From an uncultured bacterium (GTDB lineage: Bacteria; Acidobacteriota; Aminicenantia; Aminicenantales; Saccharicenantaceae), in contig CALEUG010000004.1 in assembly GCA_937920515.1 (NCBI GenBank), positions 294,191 to 358,190 of the forward strand: a stretch of 64,000 bases of DNA, read 5' to 3'. A program made the translations under genes and the position numbers. Below, piece after piece: positions 16,487-26,032 of the stretch (position 1 is its first letter; each line of letters begins with the position of its first letter). The notes below the pieces were generated by a model. That model saw nothing but the letters and a program-made list of their open reading frames with translations. It had not been told where the DNA came from and did no database searches.

Positions 16487-18369
16487 GCCGGGAACAATTT
16501 GCCGAAGAATACGAGGTGGTGGTGGTCGGGGCCGGGCATGCCGGCTGCGAAGCGGCAGCTGCCGCGGCCCGGATGGGGGCCTCAACCTGCCTTATAACCA
16601 TTCACCTGGAAACCATCGCCCAGATGTCCTGCAACCCGGCCATCGGCGGGCTGGCCAAGGGCCACCTGGTCAGGGAAATTGATGCCCTGGGCGGCCTGAT
16701 GGGCCTGCTGGCTGACGAAACCGGCATCCATTTCCGCCTGTTGAACAGAAGCCGGGGTGGTGCCGTCCAGGGCCCGCGAGCCCAGTGCGACAAGGCTTCC
16801 TACCGCCTGACCATGAAAAAGTGGCTGGAAGAAACCAAAAACCTGAGAATACTCCAGGCCGTCGTAACCCGTTTGATATTCGATGGAGACAGGATAAAAG
16901 GAGTAATCTGCCAGGACGGGACAAAAATAAAGGCCGGGGCAGTCGTCCTCACGCCGGGGACTTTCCTTAACGGACTCATTCATATAGGGCTCAACAGCTA
17001 CCCGGCCGGCCGGGCTAATGAACCGCCGGCAGCAGAGCTGGCCCAATCATTAAGAGAGTGCGGGTTTAAGGTCCTGCGGCTAAAAACCGGCACCCCCATG
17101 CGCCTTGACAAAAACAGCATAGACTGGGAGAAATTCAGGCCGCAACCCGGAGATGAAGACCCCGTGCCTTTTTCCTTGAGGACCGCAAAACCTCTTAAGA
17201 ACCTGGTTGTCTGCTATGTTGGCTACACCAACGAGAAGACCCACCAGGTTATCAGAAAGAATCTTGATAAATCTCCCCTTTACAGCGGAAAAATTAAAGG
17301 CATCGGTCCCAGGTACTGTCCTTCGATTGAAGACAAGGTGGTGAAATTTCCCCACCACCCGCGCCACCAGTTTTTTCTGGAGCCGGAGGGCCTGAACACC
17401 ACGGAAATTTATGTCAACGGGTTGTCTTCCAGCCTTCCGTATGAAGTCCAGAAAGAGATATTGCGGAGCATTCCCGGGCTGGACCAGGCCAGGATCCTGA
17501 GGCCGGCTTATGGTATTGAATACGATGCTGTTTCCCCGACCGAGCTGAAGCTCGGCCTGGAAACTAAAAGATTTAAGAATCTGTTCCTGGCCGGTCAGAT
17601 AAACGGGACTTCAGGATACGAGGAAGCTGCGGCCCAGGGGCTGGTGGCCGGGGTCAACGCCGTCCTGAATCTCAGGGGCCAGCCGCCGTTTATCCTGGGA
17701 AGGCACGAGGCTTACATCGGGGTACTGATCGACGACCTGATCTCTCTCGGAGTGGATGAGCCTTACCGGCTTTTTACTTCCCGGGCTGAATACCGACTCA
17801 ATTTACGGATAGATAACGCTGACCTGAGGCTATTGCCCTATGGTTACAAATTGGGGCTGGTCAGCGAGCAAGATTACCAGAAGTTTCTGGAAAAACAGGA
17901 AAAAATAAAAAAAGTGATTTCTTTATTAAGCCAGGAAAAAGTCAAAGATGAGAAAGGAGATGTTGTCCCGGCCGTCCATTTCCTGAGAAAGCCCGGCATA
18001 AGCTGGAAAATGCTGGCCGGGAAAATAATAGAAATTCCGGTCAACCTCGACCCGGAAGAAATCAGGTTCATTGAATCCGAGGTTAAGTATGAGGGTTACT
18101 TAAAGAAGCAGGAAAAGGAGGTAGCCAGGATAATGAGGCTCGATACCCTGCCTGTTTCACCGGATGTAAATTTCAGGGAAATTCCGGGTTTAACCAGGGA
18201 ACAGGTGGAAAAACTGGAACAAAACAGGCCAGAAAACATCGGGCAGATTAAAAAAATCTCTGGAATTACGCCGGCGGCTGTTTATAATATTTATCTATAT
18301 CTTGAGGTCATAAGAAAAAAACGCCTCGGGAATAATGTTCCACGTGGAACATGTGAGCCAGATGAATAA
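16483..18369 (+). CDS. mnmG: tRNA uridine-5-carboxymethylaminomethyl modification enzyme MnmG (GidA)
   Basis: A 628-residue FAD-dependent partner of MnmE. The Rossmann motif [13 protein letters not shown] (residues ~13-25), the [20 protein letters not shown] signature, [15 protein letters not shown] and [13 protein letters not shown] are present, with the helical C-terminal domain that binds MnmE. Its last ~12 codons contain the parS site (18336-18351), so the C-terminus ends [11 protein letters not shown], a tail dictated by that DNA element. The stop overlaps the likely parA start by 8 bases. In many bacteria rsmG follows mnmG; it does not here. Confidence 0.96.
   Translation: MSREQFAEEYEVVVVGAGHAGCEAAAAAARMGASTCLITIHLETIAQMSCNPAIGGLAKGHLVREIDALGGLMGLLADETGIHFRLLNRSRGGAVQGPRAQCDKASYRLTMKKWLEETKNLRILQAVVTRLIFDGDRIKGVICQDGTKIKAGAVVLTPGTFLNGLIHIGLNSYPAGRANEPPAAELAQSLRECGFKVLRLKTGTPMRLDKNSIDWEKFRPQPGDEDPVPFSLRTAKPLKNLVVCYVGYTNEKTHQVIRKNLDKSPLYSGKIKGIGPRYCPSIEDKVVKFPHHPRHQFFLEPEGLNTTEIYVNGLSSSLPYEVQKEILRSIPGLDQARILRPAYGIEYDAVSPTELKLGLETKRFKNLFLAGQINGTSGYEEAAAQGLVAGVNAVLNLRGQPPFILGRHEAYIGVLIDDLISLGVDEPYRLFTSRAEYRLNLRIDNADLRLLPYGYKLGLVSEQDYQKFLEKQEKIKKVISLLSQEKVKDEKGDVVPAVHFLRKPGISWKMLAGKIIEIPVNLDPEEIRFIESEVKYEGYLKKQEKEVARIMRLDTLPVSPDVNFREIPGLTREQVEKLEQNRPENIGQIKKISGITPAAVYNIYLYLEVIRKKRLGNNVPRGTCEPDE
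18336..18351. other. parS centromere site
   Basis: Perfect 16-base palindrome TGTTCCACGTGGAACA, matching the broadly conserved ParB-binding consensus (TGTTNCACGTGNAACA). It lies in the last codons of mnmG, 10 bases before the preferred parA ATG. It also creates an alternative parA reading MFHVEH from an ATG at 18335, a run often seen as a spurious N-terminal extension of ParA in databases. Confidence 0.93.
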
Positions 18370-19117
18370 GATTATTGCGGTAGCCAATCAAAAAGGCGGT
18401 GTAGGCAAAACCACCACCACCATTAACCTCGGGGCTTCCCTGGCCCTGAAGAACCTGAGGGTACTGATAGTGGACCTTGACCCGCAGGGTATGGCCACGG
18501 TTGGCCTGGGGCATCCCAAAGAAAAAGGGAAAGGAATATACCAGGCCCTTCTAAATGGCCAGGATGTGATGCAATGCCTGGCTCGAACAGCTCTGGACAA
18601 TCTATTCCTGTGCGGCTGTTCCCCCGAGCTAAGTGGAGCCGAAGCCGAGCTTTACCAGATGGAAGGCAGAGAAAAAAGGCTCAAGACTGCCCTGCAGGAA
18701 GTCAGGAAATTGTTCAATTTTATTCTGATTGATTGCCCGCCTTCGCTCGGTTTTCTGACCATTAACGCCCTGTCGGCGGCCGATTCCATTCTGATCCCGG
18801 TTCAGGCCGAGTTTTTCTGCATGGAAGGAATTCCTGACCTGTTTCACACCCTGGATATGGTCAGAACTTACTTCAACCCGCAGCTATACATAGAGGGCAT
18901 TCTTTTGACCATGTTTGATGAAAGAACCAATTTAGCCAGGCAGGTGGCTGACGAAATAAAAAATTCATTGCGAGGAGTGCTCCTCAATACAATAATTCCG
19001 AGGAGCGTCAGGCTGGCTGAAGCTCCCAGCTTCGGAAAACCGGTGGTTATCTACGACCCGAAATCAAAGGGAGCCGAAGCCTACATGAATCTGGCGGAGG
19101 AGTTGATGAAGAAATGA
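18362..19117 (+). CDS. parA: Chromosome partitioning ATPase ParA (Soj)
   Basis: A 251-residue MinD/ParA-family ATPase that moves ParB-parS complexes during chromosome segregation. The deviant Walker [11 protein letters not shown] begins at residue 11, DLDPQG (A') and IDCPPSLG (Walker B) follow, with EFFCMEG and the C-terminal [17 protein letters not shown] typical of the chromosomal Soj group. Start 18362 ([10 protein letters not shown]) fits the family; the frame is open to ATG 18335, which lies on parS. It overlaps mnmG by 8 bases and parB by 4 bases. Confidence 0.95.
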   Translation: MNKIIAVANQKGGVGKTTTTINLGASLALKNLRVLIVDLDPQGMATVGLGHPKEKGKGIYQALLNGQDVMQCLARTALDNLFLCGCSPELSGAEAELYQMEGREKRLKTALQEVRKLFNFILIDCPPSLGFLTINALSAADSILIPVQAEFFCMEGIPDLFHTLDMVRTYFNPQLYIEGILLTMFDERTNLARQVADEIKNSLRGVLLNTIIPRSVRLAEAPSFGKPVVIYDPKSKGAEAYMNLAEELMKK

Positions 19118-19962
19118 CCAAGAAAGCGCTGGGCAAGGGACTGGGTGCCTTTATTCCAGAGGAATTCGGAATCCTGAAAGAGGACCGTTATGCCGAGGTG
19201 GAAATCGAGAGGGTTCAGCCGAGCCCTCAGCAGCCGCGGACCATTTTTGATGACCAGTCTATTGAGGAACTGGCCCGTTCTATAAAGGAGACCGGAATAA
19301 TACAGCCTGTACTGGTGGTTCCGGAGGAGGACCATTACCGCATCGTGGTCGGAGAGAGAAGGTGGCGGGCTGCCCGTAAAGCCGGCCTGCGCTCTATCCC
19401 GGTGATCATCAGAAATCTTACCAGAGACAAGCAGCTTGAGATTCAGCTGATAGAAAACATTCACCGGGAAGACCTCAATCCGCTGGAGATTGCTCAGGCT
19501 TTTCAGCAGTTAGGCTCGGAACTCGGGTTAACTCAGCAGGAAATTGCCGACCGGGTAGGAAAGGACCGGGCTTCTGTAGCCAATTACCTGAGGTTGTTGA
19601 AACTTCCAGAAGAGGTAAAAAATTATCTGCTGGAAGGCAAGCTGTCGATGGGCCAGGCCCGGGCCATACTGGCCCTGGAAGAAGCCGAGCTGCAACTTCA
19701 GGCGGCCAGACTGGTGGTGGAGAAACAGCTATCAGTTAGAGACACAGAAAAACTGGTCCAGAGATACAAGGAAAAACCCCCCAGGGCCCAGAAAAGTCTG
19801 GAAGACCCGGACCTGAGAGCGGTTGAGGAGGAACTGGTAAGATTCCTGGGAACCAAGGTGACCATATCCGGCAACCGCAACAAAGGAGCAATCAGGATAT
19901 TTTATTTTTCTCTGGATGACCTCAATCGCATTTATGATAAGATAAAAGGAGCGAAAAAATGA
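19114..19962 (+). CDS. parB: Chromosome partitioning protein ParB (Spo0J)
   Basis: A 282-residue CTP-dependent DNA clamp that loads at parS. It opens with the ParA-stimulating [15 protein letters not shown], then the CTPase domain ([47 protein letters not shown]), the helix-turn-helix that reads parS ([20 protein letters not shown]) and a C-terminal dimerisation domain. Start and stop overlap neighbours by 4 bases each, so parA, parB and the bactofilin form one translationally coupled unit next to their parS site. Confidence 0.95.
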   Translation: MTKKALGKGLGAFIPEEFGILKEDRYAEVEIERVQPSPQQPRTIFDDQSIEELARSIKETGIIQPVLVVPEEDHYRIVVGERRWRAARKAGLRSIPVIIRNLTRDKQLEIQLIENIHREDLNPLEIAQAFQQLGSELGLTQQEIADRVGKDRASVANYLRLLKLPEEVKNYLLEGKLSMGQARAILALEEAELQLQAARLVVEKQLSVRDTEKLVQRYKEKPPRAQKSLEDPDLRAVEEELVRFLGTKVTISGNRNKGAIRIFYFSLDDLNRIYDKIKGAKK

Positions 19963-20360
19963 AAGAGAAAGAAAAAGGTAGAGAAATAGTGGAAGAATCC
20001 CGGCTGGCCGGTCTAATTGATCACGGAACCGAACTAAAAGGCGAATTGAATTTCAAGGGCTCTTTCCGGATAGAAGGCTATTTCCAGGGGAAGATTTTTT
20101 CTGACGCCATGCTGATAATCGGGGAAAAGGGTAAAGTGGAAGCCGATGTTAAAGTCGGTCAGCTTATCATAAACGGAGAAATAAAGGGTAATCTTCAGGC
20201 CAGGGAAAGAATAGAGGTGCACAACCGTGGCCGGGTGTACGGCTCCCTGGTGACGCCGCGACTGGTGGTGGAAGAGGGTGCCTACCTGGAAGCCAGTTGC
20301 CAGACGACCGAAGTTTCAGCGACCCCCCAAGAAGTTCCTGGAGGAAAGCAGCAGTCCTGA
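19959..20360 (+). CDS. Bactofilin (polymer-forming cytoskeletal protein)
   Basis: A 133-residue protein with the bactofilin right-handed beta-helix core: short repeats such as LKGELNFKGSFRIEGYFQGK, GEKGKVEADVKVGQLIINGE and NRGRVYGSLVTPRLVVEEGA, flanked by a charged N-terminal tail and a Pro/Gln-rich C-terminal tail. Bactofilins assemble without nucleotide into filaments; in Myxococcus and others they scaffold ParABS complexes. The 4-base overlap with parB fits such a link. No membrane segment is seen. Confidence 0.9.
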   Translation: MKEKEKGREIVEESRLAGLIDHGTELKGELNFKGSFRIEGYFQGKIFSDAMLIIGEKGKVEADVKVGQLIINGEIKGNLQARERIEVHNRGRVYGSLVTPRLVVEEGAYLEASCQTTEVSATPQEVPGGKQQS

Positions 20361-20444
20361 GCCAGGCGAGTAATTGCGGCCGTTGCCATATCTTCCCGCT
20401 GCCGGTCAACCAATCCGGCGAGTGATGGTGTTTTTTCGGCCCGC

Positions 20445-20472
20445 TAATATATGAATAAACATTCATATATTA
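20445..20472. repeat. Perfect 12-base inverted repeat, AT-rich
   Basis: TAATATATGAAT and its exact complement are separated by the 4-base loop AAAC, 85 bases after the bactofilin stop. No T-run follows, so it is not a typical intrinsic terminator. It could be an operator for a dimeric regulator or a cruciform site. Confidence 0.75.
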
Positions 20473-20526
20473 TTTGTCATTGGTCGCCTCTCTACTCCCG
20501 GTGTTACCCAGGCTGTGGACGAGCAG

Positions 20527-20559
20527 CGGTCATCATAATTGACCGACAACAGTTTTTTT
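20527..20559 (+). terminator. Possible terminator of the par operon
   Basis: CGGTCA and TGACCG form a 6-base stem with a 7-base loop (20527-20545), followed after seven bases by a run of seven T (20553-20559). The gap between stem and T-run makes this a weak candidate. Confidence 0.35.
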
Positions 20560-20913
20560 AAGCTTGGAATCCATGCTTTTCCGGCGACTGAATTCCGGTT
20601 ATTGTTATTATTCTGGACTTTCTGCAGTTTTCAGGTATGGATTAAATTGCCATGAGTTCCTCTCCATATTGGTTATGAAAAATTAGTTATCAGCGAGTAA
20701 ACATCAAGATTGCCTAAAAAAAGGAGAGCAAGATTCGTGGCCATAATATCGCCTGCTTAAATCGCCTCTTAAGCCCCATAATCCTGGCTCCTGGCCAATC
20801 TCATCCCGGAATTTATTTCCTGGTCCAGCCAGAAGGCATCCCGATTTCGAGTAGATTTTCTCGTGAGACAACGAATCATTTGCAAGTGGATTTTAAGTGA
20901 GGCAATTCGGTGG

Positions 20914-20942
20914 TTGAGCGGGAGCGTGAATAATTTTATAAT
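20914..20942 (+). promoter_or_regulatory. Promoter of pyrG
   Basis: -35 TTGAGC (20914-20919, 4 of 6), 17-base spacer, perfect -10 TATAAT (20937-20942). The predicted start near 20949 gives a leader of ~26 bases. Confidence 0.65.
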
Positions 20943-20974
20943 CTAACTTACATAGCCGCGAAAAGAAGACCGAA

Positions 20975-22576
20975 ATGAGCAAGTTCATATTCGTGACCGG
21001 AGGCGTGATTTCAGGACTGGGTAAAGGGATTGCCGCAGCTTCCATAGGGATGCTGTTAGAGTCGCACGGTTACAAAATTACCCTGCAGAAATTCGACCCC
21101 TACCTCAACGTCGACCCCGGCACCATGAGCCCTTTTCAGCACGGCGAAGTCTATGTCACCGACGACGGTGCCGAAACTGACCTTGACCTCGGACACTACG
21201 AGCGCTTCACCTCCACCCGGACCAGCAGGCTTCACAACTGGACTGCCGGGAAAATATACGAAGCCATCATCAGAAAGGAGAGAAGGGGAGACTACCTCGG
21301 GAAAACCGTCCAGGTGATTCCACACGTAACCGATGAGATCAAGAATGCCTTTTACTCGGTGGCCGGCAATAACGATATTGTCATTGTGGAAATTGGCGGA
21401 ACGGTCGGCGACATCGAAAGCCAGCCTTTTCTCGAAGCCATCAGGCAGATGAGGCTGTCCCTGGGCGGCGAAAATACCGTGTTCATTCATCTCACCCTGG
21501 TGCCCTTTGTCGGGGCCTCCGGCGAGCTCAAAACCAAGCCCACCCAGCACAGCGTCAAGGAACTCCGGGCTATCGGTATCCAGCCAGATATTCTTCTGTG
21601 CCGTAGCGACCGGGAATTGCCCGCCGATATCAAGGGCAAGATAGCCCTGTTCACCAATGTCCCGCTGGAAGCGGTTATCACCGCTGTGGACGCGCCTTCA
21701 ATATATGATATCCCGCTGAACTTCGCGGCAGAAGGACTTGACCGTATCATCCTGAAAAAGCTGGGCCTGGAAGCCAGGCAACCAGACCTGGGACGCTGGC
21801 AGGAGCTGGTCTGGCGCCGGAATCATCCGGAAGGTGAAGTCAACATTGCCCTTGTTGGGAAATACATCGGGCTACATGATTCCTACCTGAGCCTTTACCA
21901 GGCGCTGGACCATGGAGGGCTGTCCAACCGGGTGCGGGTTAACATTGACTGGGTGGAAGCCGAGGACCTGGAGCGGGGTCAGCCGGCCCGAATCCTCAAG
22001 AACAAGGACGGCCTGCTGGTGCCGGGTGGGTTCGGTCAGCGCGGGGTCGAAGGCAAAATCAGGGCTATCCAGTATGCCCGGGAAAATGGCCTGCCTTTTT
22101 TCGGCATCTGCCTGGGAATGCAGTGTGCCACGGTAGAATTTGCCCGCCACGTAGCTGGTTTGAGGGGCGCACATAGCGAGGAATTTGACGAACGGTCGCC
22201 CCACAAGATTTTCCGCCTCTGGCGCTTTCTGCGAAAAGATTCTGACCCGGGGGGGACCATGAGGCTGGGGACTTATAACTGCCTGCTGAAAAAGGGTACT
22301 CTGGCTTACAAGATATACAGGAGTGAAGCCATCAGCGAGCGCCATCGCCATCGCTATGAATTCAATCCCGAATACGAAAAGCAGCTCACGGCGACCGGGC
22401 TGGTTGTTTCCGGGAAAAACCCGGAGCATGGCCTGGTAGAGATAATAGAATTGAAGAAACATCCCTGGTTCCTCGGCTGCCAGTTTCATCCGGAGTTCAA
22501 GTCGCGGCCGCTTGAACCACACCCGCTGTTCAGCTCTTTTATCAGGGCAGCCTGCCGTTTCAGAAAGCAGAAATAA
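20975..22576 (+). CDS. pyrG: CTP synthase
   Basis: A 533-residue enzyme that aminates UTP to CTP with glutamine and ATP. The synthase domain starts [17 protein letters not shown] (P-loop) and holds the [20 protein letters not shown] signature. The C-terminal class I glutamine amidotransferase domain has the nucleophile in [17 protein letters not shown] and the His/Glu dyad in [11 protein letters not shown]. Length is normal. Besides pyrimidine supply, CTP is used for CMP-KDO activation and as the ParB ligand. It heads a probable transcript with the kdsC-like and sugar-nucleotide genes. Confidence 0.97.
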   Translation: MSKFIFVTGGVISGLGKGIAAASIGMLLESHGYKITLQKFDPYLNVDPGTMSPFQHGEVYVTDDGAETDLDLGHYERFTSTRTSRLHNWTAGKIYEAIIRKERRGDYLGKTVQVIPHVTDEIKNAFYSVAGNNDIVIVEIGGTVGDIESQPFLEAIRQMRLSLGGENTVFIHLTLVPFVGASGELKTKPTQHSVKELRAIGIQPDILLCRSDRELPADIKGKIALFTNVPLEAVITAVDAPSIYDIPLNFAAEGLDRIILKKLGLEARQPDLGRWQELVWRRNHPEGEVNIALVGKYIGLHDSYLSLYQALDHGGLSNRVRVNIDWVEAEDLERGQPARILKNKDGLLVPGGFGQRGVEGKIRAIQYARENGLPFFGICLGMQCATVEFARHVAGLRGAHSEEFDERSPHKIFRLWRFLRKDSDPGGTMRLGTYNCLLKKGTLAYKIYRSEAISERHRHRYEFNPEYEKQLTATGLVVSGKNPEHGLVEIIELKKHPWFLGCQFHPEFKSRPLEPHPLFSSFIRAACRFRKQK

Positions 22577-22622
22577 GCCGTACCGGTGATACCCATGTTA
22601 TTTTATTGATTTTAAAGGAAAT

Positions 22623-23204
22623 ATGGGCATGTTCAGGCCACTGACCGGATTACGTAATCTTCTGCAAACCGGGCGAGCCCGTAAAGTTAACCTGATCCTG
22701 ATGGACGTTGACGGCACGCTAACCGATGGGACGATTTATGTGCTTCCGGACGGAGAGGAAGTAAAAGCTTATCATGTTCAGGACGGCCTGGGCATATTCA
22801 TGGCTCACCTGGCCGGACTGAAAACCGGTATAATAACGGGCAAGACTTCGCGGGCCCTGGAAATACGAGCCGGCCGCCTGGGCCTTCAGGAATTGCACCA
22901 GGGCATACTGGACAAAAAGAAGGTTCTCCTGGACATCGCCGGACGTCATAACCTCGACCTGGCCGAGATAGCTTTTATCGGAGACGACCTGGGCGATCTG
23001 GAAGTGATGAAGATGGTGGGTTTCCCGGCTGCGGTGGCCGATGCTCACCCGACCATAAAAAAAGTTGCCAGGTTCCGCTGCTCCCGCCGGGGCGGACGCG
23101 GAGCCGTCCGCGAGGTGATTGAATTCATACTAAAAGCTCAGGGACGCTGGAAAACGCTGGCGGCCCGGGCCGCCGAGATAAAAAGAAGTTCACAAACTCA
23201 GTAA
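22623..23204 (+). CDS. kdsC: KdsC-type HAD phosphatase (3-deoxy-D-manno-octulosonate 8-phosphate phosphatase)
   Basis: A 193-residue small HAD hydrolase without a cap domain. Motif I is LMDVDGTLTDG (residues ~27-37), motif II lies in GIITGKTSRALEIRA, and motifs III/IV in HNLDLAEIAFIGDDLGDLEVM, all in the KdsC pattern. KdsC dephosphorylates KDO-8-phosphate for lipopolysaccharide core synthesis and works as a tetramer. Placement after pyrG agrees with the pyrG-kds order seen in Gram-negative bacteria, although kdsA is absent here. AAAGGAA precedes the ATG. The related N-acylneuraminate-9-phosphatase-type enzymes are an alternative. Confidence 0.83.
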   Translation: MGMFRPLTGLRNLLQTGRARKVNLILMDVDGTLTDGTIYVLPDGEEVKAYHVQDGLGIFMAHLAGLKTGIITGKTSRALEIRAGRLGLQELHQGILDKKKVLLDIAGRHNLDLAEIAFIGDDLGDLEVMKMVGFPAAVADAHPTIKKVARFRCSRRGGRGAVREVIEFILKAQGRWKTLAARAAEIKRSSQTQ

Positions 23205-23243
23205 AAATATAATAAGCTATTAGTTCAGGCGGCGGAGGAGTGG

Positions 23244-24626
23244 ATGAAAATCAGAAAAGAAATTTTCCGTGAATACGATATCAGGGGAGTGGTCGGTGAG
23301 GACCTGACCCCCGAGCTGGCCGTGGTCATCGGTCGGGCAGTGGCCAGCAAGGTTCAGAAGGCCGGTAAAAAAGAAGTGGCCGTCGGCCGCGATTGCCGGC
23401 TCAGCTCGCCCGCCCTGGCCGAGGGCCTGACCGAGGGGTTGCTGGCCTCAGGTTGCAGGGTGGTCGACCTGGGGGTAGTACCCACCCCGCTCGTCTATTT
23501 TTCTGTTTTCTACAAAAAGAAGGAAGCGGCGGTGATGATCACCGGCTCCCATAATCCGCCCGAGTTCAACGGGTTCAAGGTCATGGTAGGAGAAGAAACG
23601 TTGTACGGAGAGGGGATACAGGAACTTTACCGTATCATAGAATCAGAAGATTTCGTAAAGCCGGCCGTCGGTGGCACCCGCAGCGAGTATAATCCCGTTC
23701 CGGACTATATTGACTACGTGGCCTCCCGGGTTAAACTGGCCAGGCCGGTCCGGGTGGTTATCGACCCTGGCAACGGGACGGCCGGCCCGGTGGCCGCGCC
23801 ACTTTTCCGGCGGCTGGGGGCCGAGGTCATAGAACTTTATACCGAAATGGATGGTCGTTTTCCCAATCACCATCCCGACCCGACGCTGCCCGAAGCCCTG
23901 AAGGATTTGATAGCCATGGTGAAGGACCGGGCGGCCGAACTGGGCATTGCCTACGACGGCGATGCCGACCGGGTCGGGGCCGTGGACGATACCGGGCAGA
24001 TCATCTGGGGAGACCAGTTGATGATCATCTTTGCCCGCGACCTGCTGTCCAGCCACCCTGGAGCGGCGGTCATTTCCGAGGTCAAGGCTTCGCAACTTCT
24101 GTACGATGAAATCAAGCGCCTGGGCGGCCGACCGATAATGTGGAAAACCGGGCATTCTCTCATCAAGAAGAAAATCCGGGAGGAAAAGGCGCTGCTGGCC
24201 GGCGAGATGAGCGGGCACATTTTCTTCGCCGACCGCTGGTTCGGTTTTGACGATGCCATCTACGCTTCGGCCCGGCTGCTGGAAATAGTCGCCCGCTCTA
24301 ACCAGAAGCTTTCTCAATATCTGGCCGACCTGCCCCGGACCTACAATACCCCGGAAATAAGAATTTATGCTTCCGATGAAGTTAAGTTCCGGATTGTGGA
24401 AAAGGTCAAGGAAGCCCTGAGCCAGCATCCCGGGGTCAGACAGATCATAGACATAGACGGAGTCCGGGCAGTGTTTGACCGGGGGTGGGGCCTGCTCCGG
24501 GCTTCCAACACCCAGCCGGTCCTGGTGCTGCGCTTTGAGGCTGGAAGCCCGGAAGACCTGGAGAGGATTAGCGCGGAAGTTCAGGGCGTGCTGGAAGAGG
24601 TCATAAGAAAGCTCAATGCCGGCTAA
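23244..24626 (+). CDS. manB: Phosphomannomutase/phosphoglucomutase
   Basis: A 460-residue alpha-D-phosphohexomutase that interconverts mannose 6- and 1-phosphate (and often the glucose forms). Four domains are evident: N-terminal FREYDIRGVVGEDLT, the catalytic phosphoserine loop TGSHNPPEFNG (Ser near residue 102), the metal loop AYDGDADRVGAVD, the sugar-binding GEMSGHIFF and the C-terminal phosphate-binding RASNTQPVLVLRFEA. It is followed 44 bases later by mannose-1-phosphate guanylyltransferase, so the pair makes GDP-mannose for envelope glycans. GGAGGAG precedes the start. Confidence 0.92.
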   Translation: MKIRKEIFREYDIRGVVGEDLTPELAVVIGRAVASKVQKAGKKEVAVGRDCRLSSPALAEGLTEGLLASGCRVVDLGVVPTPLVYFSVFYKKKEAAVMITGSHNPPEFNGFKVMVGEETLYGEGIQELYRIIESEDFVKPAVGGTRSEYNPVPDYIDYVASRVKLARPVRVVIDPGNGTAGPVAAPLFRRLGAEVIELYTEMDGRFPNHHPDPTLPEALKDLIAMVKDRAAELGIAYDGDADRVGAVDDTGQIIWGDQLMIIFARDLLSSHPGAAVISEVKASQLLYDEIKRLGGRPIMWKTGHSLIKKKIREEKALLAGEMSGHIFFADRWFGFDDAIYASARLLEIVARSNQKLSQYLADLPRTYNTPEIRIYASDEVKFRIVEKVKEALSQHPGVRQIIDIDGVRAVFDRGWGLLRASNTQPVLVLRFEAGSPEDLERISAEVQGVLEEVIRKLNAG

Positions 24627-24670
24627 GGCAACCTGAGCCTTAAGATAGGCTGGAAGGGAGAAAGATAGCC

Positions 24671-25786
24671 GTGGCTCAAAAAAAATCAACCAGAAAGAGC
24701 AGCCGGAAGAAACCTGACATCAGGGTAATAATCCTGGCAGGTGGCAGCGGCACCAGGTTCTGGCCGCTCAGCCGCCAGCAGAACCCCAAGCAGTATCTTA
24801 AAATCATAAGCGATAAATCTCTGATAGAGGAAACAATTAACCGCCTGAAGGGCCTGCTCCCCCCGTCCAGGATTTATACCATCGCTGTGGCTGAACAGAC
24901 CAGGATTTTGAAGCAGCTGCTCCCCCGCCTGCCGGGCAATAATTTTCTGGTGGAGCCGGAGGCCCGCAACACCGCGCCTTCGCTGGTTCTGACCACGGCC
25001 GGCATGTATTTAAAAAATCCGGAAGCCGTGGTTATTGCCCTGCCGGCCGACCATTTCATTAAGGATGTTGATGAATTCAGGCGAAAATTAATTCTGGCGG
25101 CCGAGGCCGCCTATCGCTTCAAGAAGATCATAATGTTCGGCATACCGCCGGTTTCCCCGGCCACCGGATACGGCTACATACACGTCTCCCGAAGCCAGCG
25201 CCAGGAAATAAACGGGGAGAAGTTCTACCAGGTCCGGGGCTTCCGGGAAAAACCCGACCTGCCCACTGCCCTGGAATTCATGCAATCGGGTGAATATTAC
25301 TGGAACAGCGGCATCTTTCTCTGGCGGGCCGACACCTTCGCCGAAAACCTCAGGGATTACGCCCCGGAGATGTTCTCGGCCTGGATCAAGCTGCTGCCGG
25401 CGCTGAGGCGGAACGACCGCCAGGAAATCCGGCGGGTTTTCATGGAGATTCCTGCCCTGTCGATAGATTATGCTCTGATCGAAAAAATCTACGGCTCGCT
25501 GATGAGCCCGGGAGATTTTGGCTGGTCCGACCTTGGTTCCTGGAGCGCTCTCTATGATTACCTCCAGGAGGATGAAGACTGCAACGTCTCCCGCGGCCGG
25601 GTCGTTTCCCTGGAAGCCAGGAATTGCCTGGTCTTCAACCCGGGTAAGCTGACCGCTCTGATCGGAGTGGAAAACCTGATCGTGGTAAATGCCGGTGATG
25701 CCCTGCTGGTCTGCCGCAGAGACCAGGACCAGAAAGTCCGCGAGCTGGTGGAAAGGCTGAAGAAAGAAGGGCCGGAGTATCTTTAG
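24671..25786 (+). CDS. manC: Mannose-1-phosphate guanylyltransferase
   Basis: A 371-residue nucleotidyltransferase that makes GDP-mannose from GTP and mannose 1-phosphate. The signature GGSGTRFWPLSRQQNPKQYL starts near residue 26, followed by EPEARNTAP, ALPADHFI and FREKPD. The protein ends after a short left-handed helix region and lacks the C-terminal isomerase domain of bifunctional ManC/AlgA enzymes. The start is GTG at 24671 behind GGGAGAAAG; a basic Lys/Ser-rich N-terminal tail of ~20 residues precedes the domain. Confidence 0.92.
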   Translation: MAQKKSTRKSSRKKPDIRVIILAGGSGTRFWPLSRQQNPKQYLKIISDKSLIEETINRLKGLLPPSRIYTIAVAEQTRILKQLLPRLPGNNFLVEPEARNTAPSLVLTTAGMYLKNPEAVVIALPADHFIKDVDEFRRKLILAAEAAYRFKKIIMFGIPPVSPATGYGYIHVSRSQRQEINGEKFYQVRGFREKPDLPTALEFMQSGEYYWNSGIFLWRADTFAENLRDYAPEMFSAWIKLLPALRRNDRQEIRRVFMEIPALSIDYALIEKIYGSLMSPGDFGWSDLGSWSALYDYLQEDEDCNVSRGRVVSLEARNCLVFNPGKLTALIGVENLIVVNAGDALLVCRRDQDQKVRELVERLKKEGPEYL

Positions 25787-26032
25787 TTCAACAGGCTGAA
25801 ATAAAGACCGCCCCACTGGAAAAAAATCTTAACTGCCCGGTTCTATTTAATTGTTGTTTGCGGACAGTATGTCGCTTTTTAAAGGGATGGCTCCATTAAA
25901 AATATCAAGGCTTTTCCGCCCGGCATCCTGATTACGGCTGGATACCAACCGCTTCAGGCGCCGCAAATAATCAGGTACATCCCGACCGAAGAAGAAGTTA
26001 TTCTGGACTTGCAGAACCGCAAGAGCAGGGTC

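Larger units (their letters stand above)
20361..20974. other. 614-base gap between the par operon and pyrG
   Basis: I find no gene or tRNA here, and no DnaA boxes (TTATNCACA), so it does not look like an origin despite its par neighbourhood. It is more AT-rich than the flanking genes and holds an inverted repeat, a terminator-like hairpin and the pyrG promoter, listed separately. Confidence 0.5.

Noticed and set aside
18335..18361. Upstream ATG giving ParA the N-terminus MFHVEHVSQ
   Set aside because: Those codons are the parS site itself; the family N-terminus begins at MNKIIAV.
20361..20974. Possible replication origin next to parAB
   Set aside because: No DnaA boxes (TTATNCACA or its complement) or 13-mer clusters were found; only an inverted repeat, a weak hairpin and the pyrG promoter.
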